Below, piece by piece: positions 23,307-33,769 of a stretch of DNA of 64,000 nucleotides. The stretch covers positions 9,875,501 through 9,939,500 of the forward strand of contig CM061090.1 of the NCBI GenBank assembly GCA_030770545.1. The letters run 5' to 3'. The DNA comes from Macropodus opercularis (Eukaryota > Chordata > Actinopteri > Anabantiformes > Osphronemidae). Position 1 is the first letter of the stretch; each line of letters opens with the position of its first letter. Made by a program: the position numbers and the translations under genes. The notes below the pieces were generated by a model. It was not told where the DNA came from, ran no database searches, and was given only the letters and a program-made list of their open reading frames with translations.

Positions 23307-24906
23307 ATGGGGAGCGTTGCCTTGACAACAGTGTTATATGTCTGCAGCTTCAGTAAGTACCGTCACTCAACTATTAAGTAATCCAAGCGTATACAACAAC
23401 AACAGAACCTAAACATGTGAATCTGAACTATTCATTACTTTGTTTCAGGCTGGATCTGTGTCTCAGGCTCTGAGTCTCACACTGTGGAGGTCCAGCCTGG
23501 TCAAGACGTCACACTGCTCTGCTCCAACATTTCCAAAGAGCCAACGCAGACAGACTGGTTTCGAGTGGTCAACAGAACCAAACCACGATGCATCTCCTCT
23601 ATGTTTGACCCAAACGGCAAAGCTTCACTCTGTGATGGATTTGCAGAGCGATTTGAAATGAGCTCCAACGTCTCTATTGTCTTCCTTAAGATCAAGTCAG
23701 TGGTTTTATCAGACTCTGGACTGTATTTCTGTGGATTTTACATAAACAAACATACAGTCATTGCCAGCGCAACACATTTAAGAGTCCAAGGTACAGGTAA
23801 GATAGAAGTTACATCTAAGCTCCCTCAGAGATGTTTTTATAATTAAAATATACAATTTTTCAGATTAATCAAAATATTAATACAAATAATAATATATGTG
23901 TCACATTATTTTAATCTCATTCTTTCCTAAAAGGGAACGATCAGCTTGAGCAAGATGTGGATTCTGAGAATGAACGTAAGATTCCTTTTCTGCCTTTCAA
24001 AAACACAGTATCAAGCATTTTAATGTCTTCTATTGTAGAAAATGGTCCAGAATGCATCTTGGTGGGAGCCTCTCATGAGCCAGACTCTCTAATAACCTGC
24101 AGTGTTGCAGAGGCATTTGTTTCTCAAAAGCCGTGAAGCTTGTTCATCCCACAATAAAATAATTCAAGTATTAGTAATAGTAACTCAGTTCAGTTAGTAG
24201 GTTTTGTAGCTATCGTAGCTTTGACTTGTGTGACTTGGTGGTTCCACCAGATTAAATGTGTGTCGCCCTGTTGTTCTTGCAGAAGATAGTGAAAAAAAGA
24301 CAAACATGACGACCGTGATCCTTGCTGGTCTGTGTGGTTTTCTCTCTGTGGTCATCATTGCTCTATCTGTTAAAGTCAGGAAACTTCAGACAGGTAGTCG
24401 GCTCCATGGCCCCTTGTATCTTACAGTATGTGACCGTAATGGAAATACAGCAGAAGCATATAACCAGAGCGACATTAACCAACTCGGATTTCTGTGTTGT
24501 TTTATTTAGCTGTGACCGAGGAAACACAATCAAAAGGAAAAGAGGTATATTTTAGGAGCAATATGTTATTTTGTATATTATGCATATCACATGTATATTG
24601 TGTTTTTAGATTTATGTTAATAATTATTTATGATGTCCTGTAGAATCAAACATTGTTCCTGTGATTTAGGTCTTTAATTTAAATAGTAATCCTCCAATCA
24701 TGAATTGACTTTTGCAGAATGTGAACACAAAGCTACTGGCACCCTTAGGTTTACAACATCTAATTCTCAATACCCTTATTTTCCAGAATCTGGGCTCTAA
24801 TGACCTGAACTATGCAGCCCTAAGTTTCCAGGCCAAGCCAAGAAACCACAGGCCAGCACCAAAGAGAGAGCTGGAGCCAAACGTGGTGTACGCCGCCACC
24901 AGATGA
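23307..24906 (+). CDS. IgV-2, single-V-domain ITIM receptor, apparent hybrid gene
   Basis: Exons are 23307-23352, 23449-23796, 23934-23975, 24283-24393, 24510-24544 and 24787-24906 (233 residues; phases 1,1,1,1,0), all with intact GT/AG. Signal MGSVALTTVLYVCS; V domain about 17-130 with both core cysteines, the extra CISS/LCDGF pair and DSGLYFCGF; stalk about 132-145; membrane helix about 155-176; tail with ITIM LNYAAL (Tyr about 203) and VVYAATR (Tyr about 229). The V exon is almost the same as in IgV-1 and IgV-3. The first exon and promoter match IgV-3, while the membrane and tail exons match IgV-1. That is what unequal crossing-over between two neighbours would create. Intron 2 has a stretch of its own. 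Predicted inhibitory surface receptor. Confidence 0.82.
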
Positions 24907-26175
24907 ACTGCAGCTCAGAGCGATGGGAAACTTTATCACATCAAACTAGTTTTGTGTTTTTGTGTGTGTAGTTGGGAGAGAATCCATGAAATGTGACATT
25001 TTATCTCCTGCGCCTTGTTCTTACTCGTGTTTTGTATTCGTCTCTGTTGGTCAGCGTTATGAGTTATGTTTTCTGAATAACAGCTGAGAGCAAAACAAGA
25101 ATAACAAATGAGAGACAGAGGGGCAGTCAGAAAACAGGGTTTGTGGGTTAATGTGTGACAGATATAGTTCTGCTATTTGACAGGAAGAGACAGCACATTG
25201 TGGTCGGAGCATAAAGAGGTGAAAATCAAGTCCTGCCAAGTCAAACAAAGTAGTTTCATTTTAGACTGTTTTAGAAGAACAATTAAAGAAAACACAATAT
25301 GATAAACTACCACAAAGTAGCAACAAGCAAACGTCTCCACCAGAGAAAGACGTGACAGAGACCAGGCTATTCTCACAGAACGTGAAGAGTGTGAATAAAA
25401 CACTGGTAAATCTCTCAACAAACGCATCTGCCTTCACATTTGACCGTTGTCAGGTTCAGATAGATGGACAGGAGATGCTGCAGTAGCTGCAGTAATGGTG
25501 CAGTAGCACAGCATTTAGCAGTGGGTGATATCATTTAGTCTGGAGTGACCAGTTCTGACTTCTCTAAAATGACACAAGACAAGAAACACAAGTGTCCGTC
25601 CAGACTGAATTAGAATTAGAATTTAACATGTAAATAATTTGGGCTGAACAATGATAATGTTTACTGTAACTGTCTTTGCATATTTTGTTGTGATATATTT
25701 TATTGTACACAGTCATCGTGACTCCAGGGTGTGTTAAACAATGTTTAACCCCTGACCTGAACTACGCATTCAGCTAGGATGGGCCTGAGCTGCAGCCTAA
25801 TGTTGTTTACGCTGCCACCAGATGAAGCCAGGAAACAACAGGAACTGCACCTGATGCTTTATCATGTCAGAGGCTTTTTCTTTTTGTGTGTGTAGCGGGT
25901 GAAAACTAACAGAAATACAAATAAATAGCAGTTGTTTTTTGCTTTATTTGACATCTGCTTTACCTTCAAATCAACATCAAAGACATAATCAAAGGCAAAG
26001 ACGTGTGACACAACAAGAGTCTCTGCGGATTTATGAAATTGTATCATAATATCTTAATTCTCCAGCCACAAAACTTTCCAGTGACTTTTGAAATATATTT
26101 TATGGAGCAGTTCATATGTAGAGACACTGCAAGTGTGAGGCTGTAGGTGTGAGGGACAACACAATAAACCAGATG
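24907..26175. other. Intergenic between IgV-2 and IgV-3
   Basis: Second copy of the 21,960-23,225 spacer, including the relic tail exon at about 25,746-25,825. No complete gene. Confidence 0.55.
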
Positions 26176-26201
26176 CCCGCCCCTCTGAATCACTTTATAA
26201 G
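26176..26201 (+). promoter_or_regulatory. Proximal promoter of IgV-3
   Basis: Same GC box and TTTATAAG (26,194-26,201) as IgV-2, 60 nt before the start codon. Confidence 0.55.
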
Positions 26202-26253
26202 AGCTCAGTCGAACTGTATTTGCAGTGACACGCGGCTACGATTACACGATACA

Positions 26254-27452
26254 ATGGGGAGCGTTGCCTTGACAACAGTGTTATATCTCTGCAGCTTCAG
26301 TAAGTACCGTCACTCAACTATTAAGTAATCCAAGCGTATACAACAACAACAGAACCTAAACATGTGAATCTGAACTATTCATTACTTTGTTTCAGGCTGG
26401 ATCTGTGTCTCAGGCTCTGAGTCTCACACTGTGGAGGTCCAGCCTGGTCAAGACGTCACACTGCTCTGCTCCAACATTTCCAAAGAGCCAACGCAGACAG
26501 ACTGGTTTCGAGTGGTCAACAGAACCAAACCACGATGCATCTCCTCTATGTTTGACCCAAACGGCAAAGCTTCACTCTGTGATGGATTTACAGAGCGATT
26601 TGAAATGAGCTCCAACGTCTCTATTGTCTTCCTTAAGATCAAGTCAGTGGTTTTATCAGACTCTGGACTGTATTTCTGTGGATTTTACATAAACAAACAT
26701 ACAGTCATTGCCAGCGCAACACATTTAAGAGTCCAAGGTACAGGTAAGATAGAAGTTACATCTAAGCTCCCTCAGAGATGTTTTTATATTTACAATATGC
26801 TGCATCACAGTAAGACAGAATATGTCACCGTATCTCATTCTTTGCTAAAAGGGAACGATCAGCTTGAGCAAGATGTGGACACTGAGACTGAAAGTAAGCT
26901 CATCACATCCCTTTACAACTTGGCAACGATGCAGATATATTGTACATGCGCTGAACAGAGCTGATCCTGTTGCTGTTTTTGTAGAAGAAACTGGTGCATT
27001 GACAAACATGGCGACCGTGATCCTTGCTGGTCTGTGTGGTCTGCTCACTACCGTCATCATTGTTCTAACTGTTAAACCTACGACAAGTACAGATTTTTAA
27101 ATTCTTCATATATTACATAAAATAATTAAATATATGGTCAGTAATAAGTAAATAACCAGAATTTTTTATCATTTTCTTATGACTGATGAACCACAAGCAG
27201 AAAAAAACAAGGTACAAGCAAGTTTATTACTCTTATATTTACTATATATAAAGACTTAAGGAACCTAGGAGGTGTGGTGCACTGTGTATCGTTCTAAATA
27301 CATTGATTTTGCAGAATCTGGGCTCCGCTGACATGAACCCTGCAGAACTGAAACTCCCTCCGACATCAGTAAGATCCAGGAGACCAGCATCAGCAAGAGA
27401 AGAGCAAACCCGTGTTAGTTATACTGTCCAGACCCAGAAAACTGAAGCCTAA
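26254..27452 (+). CDS. IgV-3, single-V-domain receptor without ITIM
   Basis: Likely exons are 26254-26299, 26396-26743, 26852-26893, 26985-27086, a 14-base linker at 27197-27210, and 27315-27452 (about 229 residues). The V exon is nearly identical to IgV-1 and IgV-2. From exon 3 on the gene differs: the membrane helix reads TVILAGLCGLLTTVIIVLTV and ends in KPTT. The usual linker acceptor is missing, and only a small exon keeps the frame. In the tail, the ITIM tyrosine is replaced (LNYAAL becomes MNPAEL), and the one remaining tyrosine, in VSYTVQ, is not an ITIM. It could be a non-signalling or decoy receptor. The linker exon is the weakest part of this model. Confidence 0.68.
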
Positions 27453-28740
27453 CAGATGTGTTATCAAACTAACCCTGTGTTTCTCATTTACATGATTACT
27501 TGTCAGGATAGATTCAAGTTTCTTTCTTTCACTTTCGTGTTTCCATGGTATAGGAGGAGTAGGATAGTCTGTCAGGGGGAGGGAGGTAAACATGCACAGG
27601 AAGAGACAGAACAATGTGGGCTGAGCAGAATGAACATCAAAGATATTTAACGCTTTGTATAAAAGGAATCTGTGAAAACCGACAACTGGCTTTATGTGAA
27701 TATCATCAACCTTTGTTTTCCAGCTCAAACTGGATTAAAATGAATAAAGTAAATGTAAGTTTAACAAAGCAGTGGTGAGAAACCTTGTCTGTATGAGTGT
27801 GAAACAACGTCCACAACAGGAAGACTCACCCACAAACATCACATGAGCTCCTGCTGTCATGCAGTAGGTGGATCGTCACGCTAGACTTTAACAAGTAGCA
27901 TCATTATCACACACACTCAGATAGATCCAGTCCCGTCCATGAAAACTTCACAATATTAAAGTTACCTACATTTGTATTAATATAGACATTAAAAAACAAA
28001 GAGCACTTTCTGTGGTGAGAACGTTGAGTGTGTGACCCAAATTAAAAGCCACAGCAAGTCTGGCCTTTAGCTCTTTAGAAATAAAACCACAAGCAAAGGA
28101 TGTGCGAGCTCATGCACACAACCAGAGGCCTTTGACATTAAACTGAGACCCAACGTAAAGAGTATAACCCAGCCATGAATGTGGTGGTCACGAAAGACTC
28201 AGGAACTGAAACAATCAAAAAGTGTTGAGCTCACACTAAAAAAAAAGGCAAAATGCAACAGACAGAAGCAAACAACAACAGGTTGGACCTGACAGAGCGT
28301 AGCATCAATCGCCTGATAGATTCAGTTTAACATTCAGCAACATTAACTCAAAGACGGTGTCGTTTGTAATAATGGGGAACCTGTATGAAGTAATATGTCA
28401 CTGGTGACTGTGACAGAATTCAAATAATCACAGTTTGCCGCTGGTAACAGTCACCACTGAAGCCACACACACAGGTGTGTAGACCCTCATAAAGCGCTGT
28501 ATCTAAATTTGATTGTTTGTTTGATGATGGACTTCGTCAGCGGTCTGTGCAGAGGTTACTGTTCACTCCGTTTAGAATCGCACATGCGCTACTCAGAACT
28601 CGACATTATATGCTTTGAGCCACACGCTGTCACACTGGACCTCACTTTCAACCACAACAGCAGCGATTAGTGCTTGATAAGACCAGCTGGCGCTTAAAAC
28701 CTATTTCCTAGAACTGAGAGGTTCAAGCACCTTCGCAGTA
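27453..28740. other. Intergenic between IgV-3 and IgV-4
   Basis: No exon. The stretch from about 27,720 to 27,915 (tggattaaaatgaataaag, cagtggtga, gtagcatcattat) matches about 55,850-55,990 beyond NITR-9, so this flank was duplicated within the locus. The rest is anonymous. Confidence 0.5.
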
Positions 28741-28742
28741 AG

Positions 28743-29453
28743 ATGGCATCCGCTTTAATCACATCTCTACTCCTCTGCAGCGTCAGTAAGTATTTTATTA
28801 TTCCCAGAATATGACCAGCTAAGCTTCATTTATGTGTGTTTTGTCAAATCTCTCTGAACTTGACGTGTTTTTCAGATTATGTCTCCATCTCAGGCTCAGA
28901 GTTTCTCACTGTGGACAGTCAGTCTGGTGTAGACGTCTTACTGCTCTGCTCCAATTTTAGCAGTTCTCCTGCTCAGATAATCTGGTTTAAACTATACAAT
29001 AGAACCCAGCCTCGCTGTATTTCCGCCATGTACAGTTCAGACGAACCTGCATCATTCTGCAGGCAACAGGAAAAAAGCAGATTTGAAGCGACATCCAACA
29101 AGTCCACTCTCTTTCTCAAAATCAAGCATGTGGACGTGTCTGATTCTGGGCTGTACTTTTGTGGATTTTACGTAAACAAATACTCAGTGATTGTCAGTGC
29201 AACATATTTACATGTTCAAGGTAAGAACGTTAAAAATGACAAGGAAATAATCAGGGAACTTAAAGTGCAGCCATTCTGACATAAACATGTTTTATAAAAA
29301 AATGTCTGATTGTCCTACAGCAGAGTTTATCTGAGAATCTTTCTTGTAGAGGATCCTGGTGAAGTTACAAACCTGATGACCCTGATCCTAAGCAGCGTGA
29401 CTGTTGTTGTCACAAAGGTCATCGTTAGCCTGGTCATCAGAATGAGGTGTTAG
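28743..29453 (+). CDS. IgV-4, short-tailed single-V receptor with lysine in the membrane helix
   Basis: Exons are 28743-28785, 28876-29220 and 29350-29453 (163 residues). Signal MASALITSLLLCS; V domain about 16-129 with LLCSN, WFKLYNRTQ, the extra CISA/FCRQ pair and DSGLYFCGF. The membrane helix reads LMTLILSSVTVVVTKVIVSL, with a lysine two-thirds through it, and the protein stops after RMRC. The TAG lies only four bases before a still-intact donor (29,458), so the stop arose inside a normal membrane exon. The old tail exon survives at 29,649-29,696 but lacks tyrosine. A basic residue in the membrane with almost no tail is the usual build of receptors that pair with an acidic adaptor such as DAP12. 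Early decay is the other possibility. Confidence 0.75.
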
Positions 29454-29648
29454 TCAGGTACTGTAACAGGTAACAGCTCTGCTCTCAATTTCATCTGTGC
29501 CGTGTCCCTGAACTGCTAACAAAGAAAAATCCCTCATGCAAACAGGTGAACTAGATTTTAAGAGTTGGTATCCACCATTATAGGAGTCACTGGTTCTCAT
29601 CAACTCTTATCAAAGCTTATCTGTGTGAAATCTGTCTCTTACTTGCAG

Positions 29649-29696
29649 AATCTCAACCCTGAGTCCACTCAGCCCAGATTTTCTGCCAGAAAATGA
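29649..29696 (+). pseudogene. Abandoned tail exon of IgV-4
   Basis: After an intact ttgcag acceptor it reads NLNPESTQPRFSARK and stops, where paralogues have NLGSNDLNYAAL. Lying beyond the new stop codon, it no longer has a coding role, and the ITIM tyrosine is gone. Confidence 0.65.
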
Positions 29697-30519
29697 GGAA
29701 ACACAACCCATGTTACAGAGCGAACACCGGATAAAACACTGGACAATGTTTTTAGAGTTGGAGTCAGAAAATATAAGCGTATTAACTGATGTCTGCCACA
29801 AAGAATGTATCCATGTGAGCAACTCTTTTTTCACTGCATTCTACCTTCTGGGCAACAGCAGCAGCACTGAGCAACACGTGAATCAGATTCAACCTCTGAG
29901 GCCTTTCTGTTACTGTATAGTGTGTTTTTACCAGCCGTAATATAAAACTTGACAGAGACGCTCAGATTATTAACATCCTCCTTGGTACAGGCTGAAATGT
30001 GATGTTATAAAACTGTGATTAAAAGTGAACCTCTTGGTGAATATTTCCTGGTATTATACTATATAACTGACAGAACATTGGTCTCTGAACACAATAAAGC
30101 CAAATACACATAATTGAATTGTTCTCTTGTACTTCTTGGTGATATGTATTTATAGATTTGGGAATAATATGCAAGGTTTTAGGTCAACTACAACAACAAC
30201 ATAATCACTTTAGTGCAATAAATAAATGTTTCCAGATACATTTAGTATTTTCCAGATACATTGGACAGGTTTAGTTGCACAAACTTGTGTGATTGTGCTT
30301 TGTCATCATGAAAAATCTAAAATTGGTGAAATTGATACAGTAGAATTAAGCAAAGCCGCTTCAAATCATGAAGCTCCCTTTAACATACTTCGCTGTTGGC
30401 CTGGTGTTTTCATGATGGTACACGACGCTGTGTGGTTTGTATTTGTGAGATATTTAAATCTGTATATGCGCACTTCCTATACAAACACTCGACTAATTTA
30501 TCTCCACTTGGCATAAACA

Positions 30520-30960
30520 CGGCTGTGAAACTTGTGAAAAGACGCCTGGTGCAGCTCAACACGTCTACAGTGTCACATGAAAGCCTTCGCTCTGCAGCTG
30601 CTTCAAGCAAGGCCTGGCGCGTTGCAGGGGCCTGCCTGCAGTTCAAACCCTTCTCCAACAGAAAACACTTGGGACATCATAAAATTAAAAAGCCTCAGTA
30701 CAGTTGAGCAGCTACAATCCAGGGAAGAAAGTCCTCCCATAAAAAGTCCATCAGCTGGTTTCCTCCCAGACGTTGCCCGACATTTACATGTGAAAGAAGA
30801 AGAAGACGCTGCACAAAGGTAACACCTTCCTGATCCACCGCTGTTCAGATGTGATGCTCTCATCAAATTCAAAGTGAGCTCATATTTACTATTGTTTTTT
30901 ATTATTGTATTATTATATTTATATTTATTTATTTCCACAATAAACTGACCTTTCTGAATC
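30520..30960 (+). mobile_element. DNA-transposon relic (transposase 3' part)
   Basis: A degraded copy of the end of a fish Tc1/mariner-type transposase gene. PACSSNPSPTENTWDII resembles the SPDLSPIENVWRIMK region near the third catalytic acid, followed by a QLVSS-like segment and catcaaattcaaagtgagc. A second copy lies at 32.74-33.08 kb. Many frame breaks; inactive. Confidence 0.65.
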
Positions 30961-31117
30961 CCTTCTTGTGGAAAAGAAATACAAAGAGCTGCATAAAAAT
31001 GTTAGTCATCAGTTAAAAAAAAAAAGCTAATTACCCCACCTCAAGACAAAACCACGTGTTTCCTGGGGACACTTTAGTTTGGGGAAGTCACCGAGCGCAA
31101 TTGTTACAGGCACAGTG

Positions 31118-32327
31118 ATGAAGTCTAACCTGATAATAGCTTTAACCCTCTGCAGTCTCAGTAAGTACTAACAATACTTTACTTTAGCAGTAGTTTGTCA
31201 GCATGGGTAAAATGAATGTCTTACTCTTAATGTAACATACTGTGTCTAAGTCCTGGTGTCTCTGCCGCTTGCTGCAGGCTGGATCTCTTCCTTGGTTTCT
31301 CACACCGTGCAGGTTCCGCTTGGTCAAGGTGTCACACTGACGTGTCCTAACGTTTCCAAATCTGAAACTATGAGCTTCTGGTACAGGCTGGTTAACAGAA
31401 CCCAGGCCCACTGTGTCGCGATTATGACCAGATCCTACAGCAAAGCTGATTTCTGTAAGGGATTTCAAGACGGAAAATTCGACATGAGGTCCAACATGAC
31501 GACTATGATTCTCAAAATCAAACAAGTGGATCCGTCCGACTCTGGACTCTACTTCTGTGGATTTTCTGAAAGCGGACGTCCAATTCTAAATGTGATTTAT
31601 TTAAATTTTGAAGGTAGGAAGATCCTTAACATGATTATATTTTATAAATGTCTACACATCTAAAAATGTAATTACACTGTCAAAACTAAATCAAGGTTGC
31701 ATTTGTCCTCATGTCAGAAAAAGTGACTGGCGACGTGGACACTTCTAGTAAGGATCAGTATCATTGTACAAACTGTCACTTTTCATTTCCTGATGAAACT
31801 GTAAAGCTTCACTCAGCTGTCTCCCTCTAAATACTCTGTCAGGTGTGGAAGGATCTGGTAAAACCACTAACATGCTGACTGTGATCTCCGGTGGTTCGAC
31901 TGTCTTTCTTCTCGTGGTCATCGTTGTTGTACTTGTTACAGTGATGAAACTTCAAACTGGTAAAATCTATGAGAACAACTGGACATTTCACGTTTGGGCT
32001 GTTTTTATACATAGACCATTAACATGTTTCATTGTGGCATAAATATGATTACAGCTGTAAAAACTTACAGACATATTGTCTCTTTTATTCAGCATCTGGT
32101 AACAAGCAGAATCCACAACATGAGGTGAACACAATAAAAGTGTTGAATCATGACAAATACGTTTGTTTATTGCCACAGGTAACTATTTGTGCTCTGATTT
32201 ACAGAGTGTGGACTGTGATGAGCTGAAGGCTGCAGCACTGAGTGTGTATCCACCAGCAGTAAGAAGCAGGAGACCTGCATCACAGAGACAAGTGGAGACT
32301 CATGTCACTTACGCTGCCAGCAGATAG
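31118..32327 (+). CDS. IgV-5, single-V-domain receptor with lost ITIM
   Basis: Exons are 31118-31160, 31278-31613, 31718-31747, 31843-31959, 32093-32124 and 32205-32327 (226 residues; phases 1,1,1,1,0). Signal MKSNLIIALTLCS; V domain about 16-126 with LTCPN, WYRLVNRTQ, the extra CVAI/FCKGF pair, MRSN and DSGLYFCGF. Stalk about 127-136; membrane helix about 146-168 (LTVISGGSTVFLLVVIVVVL). In the tail the ITIM site has become LKAAAL, so the tyrosine is lost. Two other tyrosines, in SVYPPA and VTYAAS, lack a hydrophobic residue at +3. All splice sites look sound, so this is probably an expressed receptor without classical inhibitory signalling. Confidence 0.8.
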
Positions 32328-32412
32328 ACTCAGAGAGGATCTGCTGCTCTCATTACAATAATCCACTGTTGTGTTCTCATGACAATTTACTGGAACTAAG
32401 CAGAAATCAGTG

Positions 32413-32418
32413 AATAAA
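32413..32418 (+). promoter_or_regulatory. Polyadenylation signal of IgV-5
   Basis: AATAAA lies 86 nt after the stop codon. Confidence 0.55.
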
Positions 32419-32739
32419 CATACAGACGTCTTTCAGTCTCACGCTTACTCTGTCTTCCTGTTATCACCAGACATCAGTGACAACAGAGCTGACTTACTGA
32501 TTCCTTCATTACTGAAGTTGCTATTATATAGTTATATATTTATATATAACTAATATTTGTTATGTTTGATTGATGCTTTGACTGCTGCTTACCTTATTTA
32601 TTAATAAAGTCAGTTGTGGTTGCATTTATAAATATGATAAATATAACACATATAAATAATATAATAGAACACCCATATGCTCATTGTTAAATTTTATATC
32701 AGTGGAAAGCAGAAGTGTTTGTTAGTGACTGATACAACC

Positions 32740-33080
32740 AACCAACTTGTGAAAAGCCTGGTGCAGCTCAACACATGTATAGTGTCACGTGAAAGCATTC
32801 ACTCACTGCATATCTCAGCAAGACGATGCTAAACTACCCACTGCATCCATCACAACTTGGCCCAGCAGGACGTCTGGCCTGCCGCCTAAACCTTTCACCT
32901 ATACAAAACATTTGGTACATCATCCGACTGGCAACAAGGGTCCAAGACTGTTGAGCCGCTACCATCCTGTAGACATGAACTCCTCTGCTGAAAGTCCATC
33001 AGCTGGTCTCCTCCCAGATGTTGCCAGACAGTTACTGTGCATGTAAAAGAAGAGGGGACGCTGCACAATGGTAAACATCT
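32740..33080 (+). mobile_element. DNA-transposon relic, second copy
   Basis: Shares cctggtgcagctcaacac, catttggtacatcat and the agtccatcagctggt/ctcctcccagatgttgcc stretch with the relic at 30.52-30.96 kb, in the same orientation. Inactive. Confidence 0.65.
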
Positions 33081-33294
33081 GGATGTTGAATCTTTTTTTC
33101 AGACTATCAAATTAAAAGTAAACATTTTGTGTGAAATGGTAAAATGTCTGTTGTTTCTGTTTTTGGGTTGTACCAGCAGTTCAGCGATGTCCTGATCCAG
33201 GTCTGAAAGATGATCTACACTTCACTCTCAGACCCCCAGAGCTAAATAGAGAAGGGGAGGCAGAGTTGCTCTGTTGTCTTTTCTTGCTTGATGT

Positions 33295-33515
33295 TGTTTT
33301 CTCTCTTCACTTTGCCCTGAGCCAAAGCTCTCAGCCTCAACCAGGTCGGCTGGAGGTTTCAATGACAGGGAGATTTTCCTCCTTGCTGTTGTTATGTTGT
33401 CTTTACAGCTCTTATCTATGTAGGTGTAGATTTGTGGCCTGTACATTCTCAACCCTTTGAATTAAGGGACTTTTATTGTGAATTGGTGCTTTATAAATAC
33501 ATTTGAATTTAATTT
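33295..33515 (+). mobile_element. LINE 3' tail fragment
   Basis: caggtcggctggaggttt, gggagattttcctcc and the end gtgaattggtgctttataaata followed by a ttgaattt-type tail resemble the 3' end of a common fish L2/Maui-type LINE. Recognised from memory; no coding part is present. Confidence 0.5.
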
Positions 33516-33769
33516 AACAGTCTTTCAGGTAAGACATTTGTTATTGGCAAGTAATACTGAACAAAAAACCTGATGGAAACAAGAGTTTACTTTCTTAAAA
33601 GTTATTAAACATAAAACCTGTGACCGTTTCTCTTTGTGGTTATAGTAGATTTCTGAGCCCATCCCCCAAAAGCTGTTCTGTAAAGCTCGACCTCTTTGTG
33701 TTGTGACCACTCTCACTGGTGCACAGTTCAGCTGATTCCATCTCTGCGACGCATTGTCTACGCACAACG

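Larger units (their letters stand above)
20531..23448 (+). repeat. Tandem duplication, unit A
   Basis: From IgV-1 exon 2 to the acceptor of IgV-2 exon 2, this stretch is nearly identical to 23,449-26,395. Matching points lie 2,947 bp apart over most of its length; the start of IgV-1 exon 2 is offset by only 2,918 because intron 2 differs by 29 bp. Upstream of 20,531 IgV-1 has its own first exon and promoter, so a duplication edge falls at or next to the mutated splice acceptor. Confidence 0.88.
23449..26395 (+). repeat. Tandem duplication, unit B
   Basis: 2,947 bp, near-identical to unit A apart from scattered single-base changes and intron 2 of IgV-2. It ends at IgV-3 exon 2, and likeness to IgV-3 continues to about 26,880. 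Confidence 0.88.
29454..31100. other. Intergenic between IgV-4 and IgV-5
   Basis: Holds the dead tail exon of IgV-4 (29,649-29,696), an AATAAA at 30,093-30,098 and a DNA-transposon relic. Frames up to about 110 codons at 30.2-30.9 kb belong to that relic or overlap it. Confidence 0.55.
32420..33765. other. Intergenic between IgV-5 and IgV-6
   Basis: Contains two decayed mobile-element fragments, listed separately, in otherwise anonymous AT-rich DNA. Confidence 0.5.

Noticed and set aside
23449..23796. Identification of the single-V family as CD300, TREM or pIgR-like
   Set aside because: The extra cysteines could hint at it, but the sequence motifs do not match closely and the exon phases and tail fit NITRs better; left open.
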